Positions 11,737-16,041 of a DNA stretch of 16,041 nt are shown here, one piece after another. Under the pieces are notes generated by a model, which saw nothing but the letters and a program-made list of their open reading frames with translations, was not told where the DNA came from and did not search any database. Both the position numbers and the translations under genes were made by a program. The stretch comes from SFEL01 sp963640685 (GTDB lineage Bacteria; Bacillota; Clostridia; Christensenellales; CAG-138), in assembly GCA_963640685.1 (NCBI GenBank), contig CAVIAA010000034.1, positions 1-16,041 of the forward strand, read 5' to 3'. Each line of letters opens with the position of its first letter. Position 1 is the first letter of the stretch.

Positions 11737-13125
11737 CTACTGATTGTTGCGCGTATACTCAAAGAGCAGGCCACCCAGTTCGTCGCTCATTATATCGACC
11801 GTTTCGTCAACAGTCTGCCCCTGCTCCAGCATATCGCTCACGCACTGCATTATGGTATAGTAAAAGTCGCTTGCAGGGCCAACCGTAACGCTCCGCATGC
11901 TGCTTGGCGTGCCGGTGAGCTGGTCGTAAACGGTTTTGTATGCGGGGGTCGCTTCAACAGCCGCCTTATATGCTTCCGTCTCCAACGCGGCGGTGTTGCC
12001 GGGAATATAGCCGGTGTTTGCCGCAAAGTCGGCCTGCACATCGGCAGATGTCATGTACTGAAGGAAGCACCACGAGGCCTGCCTGCGGAGCTCCTCGCCG
12101 CTGTCAAACATCACGAGACAGGAGCCGGAAACCGTTGCGCCCTCCTCTGCGGCGTCGTTCACCCTTAAGTAATTGGATACGCCGACCTCAAAGGCTCCGT
12201 TCACCTTTTCGGTTATACCGGCTATTGCGGAGGAGGAGCTGGTCATCAGCGCGACCTCGCCCGCGACAAAGGCGTCCGTTGAGCTCTGCTCGTTCTTAAG
12301 CGCGCCCGCGTCGTACATGGTCTTCCACTTTGTAAGGAAAGCCGCAAGCGCGCCGTTGTCGATGCAGGCAAGCTCGCTCGCCGCGGCCTCGCTGCCGTTT
12401 GCGTTGTTCACGACGTAGCTGCCGAGCTGACCCACCCAGTTTGCAAGCGTCGGCGTGTTCGGAATGCACTGCAGGGCTGCCTGCGTCATTCCGGCGGCCT
12501 TCATGTCGTTATGGAGTGCGATGACCTCCGCAAAGGTCGCAGGCGCGTGATCCCAGCCGGCCTTGTCGAGCAGAGATTTGTTATAATAGGTAACAGTAGT
12601 TGATGTTGCAAAGGGCAGGCCAAGCTGCGCGCCGGAATACTGCCAGTTGCTCAGGGCAACGGCGAGGTAGCTATCTAAAAAGCTGTCATCGGCATACGCC
12701 TTTACGGCCTCGTCGATGGTAAAATCGCGGCTGGAATCAAAATAAGCGACCTTGCCGGTTGCGTCAAGCTGCATAACATCGGGCAGCTCGGCGTAGTTCT
12801 CGGCAGAAAGCACCGCCTTGAGCATGGTCACGGCATCGGAATACTGCCCCTGATATATGGCGTTTACGGTAATGCCATACTCATTGCTCGCGTTGAAATC
12901 CGAAATGTACTTATCCATGAGCACACCGGCTTCATCTGAGGCGCTGTGCCAGAAGGTTATTGTAACAGGTTCGCTCCCGAGCAGCTCGTCGGGCCGCGTC
13001 TCCTCCGCTGCCGTTTCCTCCGCCGGTGCAGGCTCCTCTGCCGGTGCGCTGCCCGTGCAGGCAGTCATAGCCGCCATAAGCAGTGCCATCGTCACCGCCG
13101 CAAAAATACGAAGCAACTTTTTCAT
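11737..13125 (-). CDS. ABC transporter extracellular solute-binding lipoprotein, UgpB/CUT1 type
   Basis: The 462-residue protein has a lipoprotein signal: KKLLR, a hydrophobic run and a lipobox ending in MTAC (Cys23). An Ala/Glu/Pro-rich tether follows (24-46), then a family 1 solute-binding domain from VTITFWHSASDEA (about 54). Motifs shared with E. coli UgpB include LGLPFATSTTVTYYNKSLLDKAGW and FVAGEVALMTSSSSAIAGI, quoted in part. Substrates of such CUT1 systems are glycerol phosphates or di- and oligosaccharides; the specificity is not readable. AAGGAG precedes the ATG. It lies 77 nt after the second permease gene and 14 nt before the isomerase gene in the same minus-strand operon. Confidence 0.93.
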   Translation of the reverse strand: MKKLLRIFAAVTMALLMAAMTACTGSAPAEEPAPAEETAAEETRPDELLGSEPVTITFWHSASDEAGVLMDKYISDFNASNEYGITVNAIYQGQYSDAVTMLKAVLSAENYAELPDVMQLDATGKVAYFDSSRDFTIDEAVKAYADDSFLDSYLAVALSNWQYSGAQLGLPFATSTTVTYYNKSLLDKAGWDHAPATFAEVIALHNDMKAAGMTQAALQCIPNTPTLANWVGQLGSYVVNNANGSEAAASELACIDNGALAAFLTKWKTMYDAGALKNEQSSTDAFVAGEVALMTSSSSAIAGITEKVNGAFEVGVSNYLRVNDAAEEGATVSGSCLVMFDSGEELRRQASWCFLQYMTSADVQADFAANTGYIPGNTAALETEAYKAAVEATPAYKTVYDQLTGTPSSMRSVTVGPASDFYYTIMQCVSDMLEQGQTVDETVDIMSDELGGLLFEYTRNNQ

Positions 13126-13202
13126 TCTCGTTCTCCTTGTTTTATGAAATTTATTTGCGTGCGTACAGCTTTCGCCGCAGAGCCGCTTAAACGTAAACTA
13201 CA

Positions 13203-14033
13203 TCAGCCGGCAAGCGCACCGTCCGTCCCGCCCTTTCGCATGTTTCGCCGCATTATAATGAACAGCAGTAAGGATGGTATCAATGACAGCGCGGTCCCCG
13301 CCAGCACCAGCTCATAGTTGGTATCCTCCCACGAGTTCAGCTTGGTTATTCCAACCATTATGGTCCGCATTTCGGGGCTGCTCGCGGTAACTATGAGCGG
13401 CCAGAGGTATGAGTTCCAGAGCGCTATAAAGCTCTGTATAAACAGCGTTGTAAGCACCGGCCTGCATATCGGCAGCAGCACGGTGAGTATGTATCTCAAA
13501 TCGCCGCAGCCATCCAGCATTGCGGCATCCCGCATATCTCGCGGAACCGACATGAACCGCTGTCTGAGCATAAACATTTGGCTTGCCGAAACAAAGGAGG
13601 TTATACACATGCCGATGTAGCTGTTCAGCAGCCCAAGCCGCGATACCGTTGCGTAATTCGTCATCAAGAGTATATCGCCGGGCAGCATCATCGTTGCCAG
13701 CACGAGAAAAAAGCATACGTTTTTGAGCTTGAAGTCGTAGTAGGTGAACACGAATGCCGCCATCACCGAGAATATCAGTCTTACTACCGTCCCCAGCAGC
13801 GAAACTATTACGGAGTTGAGCATATACCGCAGCATCGGCGCCTGATGCAGCGCATTTTTAAAGTTTTCAAGGTATAAAAAGCTCTCCGGCAGCAGCCCTG
13901 ACGCCGCAAATTCGCCGGGCGTCTTGAATGCGCCGCATATGCAGTACACTATCGGAAATATCAGCATCAGGCCGATGATAACTGCGGTCACCTGAACCAG
14001 TACATCGCCGATTTTTGCCTTGATCTTATCCAT
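13203..14033 (-). CDS. ABC sugar transporter permease, UgpE/MalG type
   Basis: The 276-residue membrane protein has six predicted helices and the CUT1 second-permease form, with the cytoplasmic EAA loop at about 169-191 (DAAMLDGCGDLRYILTVLLP) that docks the ATPase. The DGCGDLRYI core is the normal MalG/UgpE spelling. Start and stop are coupled to the first permease gene through TAATG, a 1-nt overlap at 14033. It works with the other permease as a heterodimer in the membrane. Confidence 0.94.
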   Translation of the reverse strand: MDKIKAKIGDVLVQVTAVIIGLMLIFPIVYCICGAFKTPGEFAASGLLPESFLYLENFKNALHQAPMLRYMLNSVIVSLLGTVVRLIFSVMAAFVFTYYDFKLKNVCFFLVLATMMLPGDILLMTNYATVSRLGLLNSYIGMCITSFVSASQMFMLRQRFMSVPRDMRDAAMLDGCGDLRYILTVLLPICRPVLTTLFIQSFIALWNSYLWPLIVTASSPEMRTIMVGITKLNSWEDTNYELVLAGTALSLIPSLLLFIIMRRNMRKGGTDGALAG

Positions 14034-14944
14034 TACTGATAGTGCACCTTCTTTCTTTCAAGCAGGAACGCAGCCACCGTAAAGCCAAACGTGAGCAGAA
14101 AGGTAACGATGCTCACGACGGCGGCAAGGCTGTAATTCGAGCTGCCGTAGCCGGAGGCAAACATCAGGTACATGAGCGATGTAGTGCTCCTTGATGGGCC
14201 GCCCTGGGTTATTATTATCATCGGCGCGGAGCACATCATCGCCAGCACCAGGTTGGTACACGCAACGTAAAGTATGGTTGGGGATATGAGCGGGAGCTGC
14301 ACCTTGAACAGAGTCGCAAAAAAGCCCGCCCCGTCCAGCCTTGCTGCCTCCATTACCTCCGACGGTATCGCTCTTAGGGCAGACTGGAACAGCAGAAAGT
14401 TAAACCCTATGCCCATCCATACCGTCAGTATTATTATTGTGTAAAGCGCAGTACTGCGGCTTTCAAACCAGCCGAGGTTCGTGCCTAGCATTGCATTTAC
14501 TATGCCCAGGGTCGGGCTGAACATCGACTTGAACACCATGCACGCGGCGGACATGGACACCGCCATAGGCAGGGCAAACAGCGTTTCGTAAACCGGGCTG
14601 AGCCTTCGCCGCTTGTTGGCTATCAGCGCAAGGGTAAGCGTTATTATCAGCGTTACGGGGACGTTTATGCCGGTTAAAATAAGCGAGTTCACGACCGCTT
14701 TTTTAAAGTCGCTCCGCCCGAAAACGTATTTATAGTTTTCCAGCCCCGCAAAGCCGGTTATATGCCCCTTCTGGTTCACGGTACAAAAGCTGTTTATTAT
14801 CGTCTTTACAAATGGATAATAGACGAACAGCAGTGAAAATATCAGGATAGGAGCAAGAAACAGGGCTATTTTTATGCCCCTGCGGGTCTTGGGCCTGCTC
14901 AGCCATCCGTTTGATCCCATTGGCTTTGCCGGCTTATTATTCAC
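14033..14944 (-). CDS. ABC sugar transporter permease, UgpA/MalF type
   Basis: The protein has six predicted helices, the first at about residues 25-45 from the chosen start (ALFLAPILIFSLLFVYYP). The EAA loop (about 199-222, EAARLDGAGFFATLFKVQLP) is typical of UgpA-type permeases. The start is uncertain. The frame is open to an ATG at 15025 that lacks a ribosome binding site and lies only about 18 nt from the likely transcription start. GTG 14944 has GGGAGG 7 nt upstream and gives a 303-residue protein of normal length. ATG 14950 and GTG 14959 are alternatives. It is the first gene of the operon; no ATP-binding subunit gene is present, so a shared MsmK/UgpC-like ATPase encoded elsewhere is expected. 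Confidence 0.9.
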   Translation of the reverse strand: MNNKPAKPMGSNGWLSRPKTRRGIKIALFLAPILIFSLLFVYYPFVKTIINSFCTVNQKGHITGFAGLENYKYVFGRSDFKKAVVNSLILTGINVPVTLIITLTLALIANKRRRLSPVYETLFALPMAVSMSAACMVFKSMFSPTLGIVNAMLGTNLGWFESRSTALYTIIILTVWMGIGFNFLLFQSALRAIPSEVMEAARLDGAGFFATLFKVQLPLISPTILYVACTNLVLAMMCSAPMIIITQGGPSRSTTSLMYLMFASGYGSSNYSLAAVVSIVTFLLTFGFTVAAFLLERKKVHYQ

Positions 14945-15049
14945 ACCCATTCCTCCCACTGTCAGCGGCTCCTCCTTGATTTTTGTGCGCACCCTATCTA
15001 TCGGCTCGTGCTTCATGCCTGACATCGAGCCAAATACGCAACCGAGGAT

Positions 15050-15058
15050 ATTATATCA
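15050..15058 (-). promoter_or_regulatory. Extended -10 promoter of the ABC operon
   Basis: On the minus strand the sequence is TGATATAAT, an extended -10 (TGn) with perfect TATAAT. No acceptable -35 lies 16-18 nt upstream; a TTGACT occurs at 22 nt, which is too far. Such promoters often need an activator. Confidence 0.6.
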
Positions 15059-15091
15059 CGTCGTACCTCATCTTGATAGTCAACAAAGGCG

Positions 15092-15145
15092 ATTTTACAT
15101 CGAATTTAACCGTTTTTTCTAAAATTTTACAAAGACATGTAAATT
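15092..15145. promoter_or_regulatory. ATTTTACA half-site cluster, candidate activator sites
   Basis: ATTTTACA occurs at 15092-15099 and again at 15124-15131, 32 bp apart (about three helical turns). An inverted near-copy at 15138-15145 creates the 18-bp palindrome TTTACA-N6-TGTAAA (15126-15143). The nearest copy is centred about 50 bp upstream of the predicted start of the ABC operon. The binding protein is unknown. Confidence 0.4.
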
Positions 15146-15182
15146 CTAAATAATACGCTGCAGTAAAACATCTTCATATATG

Positions 15183-15217
15183 ACAAAGACCCCCCGGCGC
15201 TGCCGGAGAGCCTTTGT
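15183..15217 (-). terminator. 16-bp hairpin after pckA
   Basis: Read on the minus strand, all 16 positions of the two arms pair (three as G-U), closing on a 3-nt loop AGC. It begins 15 nt past the pckA stop. There is no T tract after it, so it is an atypical terminator or an mRNA-stabilising end. Confidence 0.65.
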
Positions 15218-15231
15218 AATGCGTTTTAAGC

Positions 15232-16041
15232 TTAGTCTACCTTTGGGCCTGCGGCGACCAGCGCCTTGCCTGCCTCGTTGCCCTCGTACTTGGCGAAGTT
15301 CTTTACGAAGCGGGAGGCAAGATCCTTTGCCTTTGCATCCCAATCGGCGGGGTTTGCATAGGTATCGCGAGGGTCCAGTATACCGGTATCTACGCCGTTG
15401 AGTACGGTGGGTACTTCGAAGTTAAAGTAAGGTATCTTCTTGGTCGGAACGCCCAGTATGTCGCCATTCAGTATGGCGTCTATTATGCCGCGGGTGTCCT
15501 TTATGGAGATACGCTTGCCGGTGCCGTTCCAGCCGGTGTTTACCAGATAAGCCTTTGCGCCGCTCATCTCCATGCGCTTCACCAGCTCCTCGGCGTACTT
15601 GGTCGGGTGCAGCTCCAGGAAGGCCTGACCGAAGCAGGCGGAGAAGGTGGGCGTGGGCTCGGTTATGCCGCGCTCGGTGCCGGCCAGCTTTGCCGTGAAG
15701 CCGGAGAGGAAGTAGTACTTGGTCTGCTCCGGAGTAAGTATCGACACAGGGGGCAATACGCCGAACGCATCCGCAGAGAGGAAGATAACGTTCTTTGCTG
15801 CGGGTGCAGAGCTTATCGGGCGAACGATGTTCTTTATGTGGTTTATGGGGTAAGATACGCGGGTGTTTTCGGTAACGCTCTTATCCGCAAAGTCTATCTT
15901 GCCGTCCTTGTCCAGCGTAACGTTCTCAAGGAGCGCATCGCGCTTGATGGCGTTGTAGATGTCGGGCTCGGAATCCTTATCCAGATTGATGACCTTTGCG
16001 TAGCAGCCGCCCTCAAAGTTGAACACGCCGTTGTCGTCCCA
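15232..16041 (-). CDS. pckA: Phosphoenolpyruvate carboxykinase (ATP), C-terminal half, cut by window edge
   Basis: The frame is open to the end of the window, so the 269 visible residues are the C-terminal half of a protein of about 535. It converts oxaloacetate and ATP to PEP, CO2 and ADP, or in the anaplerotic direction in fermenters. The visible part begins WDDNGVFNFEGGCYAK, the segment right after the metal-binding kinase-2 motif. It also has NTRVSYP with the active-site Arg equivalent to E. coli Arg333, then SADAFGVLPPVS, GFTAKLAGTERGITEPTPTF and NTGWNGTGKRISIKDTR, all nearly identical to E. coli PckA. The P-loop lies outside the window. It ends in a long hairpin before the divergently regulated ABC operon on the same strand. 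Confidence 0.97.
   Translation of the reverse strand, partial: WDDNGVFNFEGGCYAKVINLDKDSEPDIYNAIKRDALLENVTLDKDGKIDFADKSVTENTRVSYPINHIKNIVRPISSAPAAKNVIFLSADAFGVLPPVSILTPEQTKYYFLSGFTAKLAGTERGITEPTPTFSACFGQAFLELHPTKYAEELVKRMEMSGAKAYLVNTGWNGTGKRISIKDTRGIIDAILNGDILGVPTKKIPYFNFEVPTVLNGVDTGILDPRDTYANPADWDAKAKDLASRFVKNFAKYEGNEAGKALVAAGPKVD

Noticed and set aside
15126..15143. TTTACA-N6-TGTAAA as a CcpA cre site
   Set aside because: It lacks the central CG and the TGNAANCG pattern of cre; it is kept only as an unassigned candidate operator.

Overview
The window reads as an ordinary chromosomal stretch of an endospore-forming, probably anaerobic, member of the Firmicutes (Clostridia). The evidence is the sporulation pair yabP-yabQ next to divIC, a class of 4Fe-4S protein and EF2563/YqeB protein typical of anaerobic Clostridia, ATP-dependent PEP carboxykinase, strong AGGAGG-type ribosome binding sites, and TTGACA/TATAAT-type promoters. 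Base composition is moderately GC-rich, yet isoleucine is very often encoded by ATA. No rRNA, tRNA, CRISPR array or insertion sequence was seen.

Left part (1-3080). On the minus strand lie a small coiled-coil protein and a YbaK/ProX-type aminoacyl-tRNA deacylase with a structured 5' leader. Divergent from them is a yqeB-like gene for maturation of selenium-dependent molybdenum hydroxylases. Convergent with yqeB is the minus-strand block yabP-yabQ-divIC (spore-envelope/cortex proteins and a division protein); divIC appears to have its own promoter.

Centre (3080-10800). The plus strand carries rho, whose protein has a striking Gln/Tyr-rich, prion-like linker, then rpmE (zinc-type L31) behind a hairpin-rich leader, then a TetR-family regulator. 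On the minus strand follow a DUF2461 gene and an EamA exporter that overlap by 8 bp. A divergent pair comes next: a polyferredoxin-like Fe-S protein (minus) and a Crp/Fnr-family regulator (plus), sharing a short control region with a 16-bp palindrome. Then come an Lrp/AsnC regulator, a 4-OT-type tautomerase, and a 56-residue plus-strand gene of unknown function.

Right part (10800-16041). A minus-strand carbohydrate-type ABC operon encodes permease, permease, lipoprotein binding protein and a TIM-barrel sugar phosphate isomerase/epimerase, with no ATPase gene. It is expressed from an extended -10 promoter that lies behind repeated ATTTTACA half-sites. Upstream is the C-terminal half of pckA, cut by the window edge and closed by a very long hairpin.

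No wholly new multi-gene system is evident. The observations most worth following are the prion-like Rho linker, the Crp/Fnr-FeS pair with its operator, the unannotated 56-residue gene, the structured leaders of the deacylase and rpmE genes, and the repeat-controlled ABC operon.
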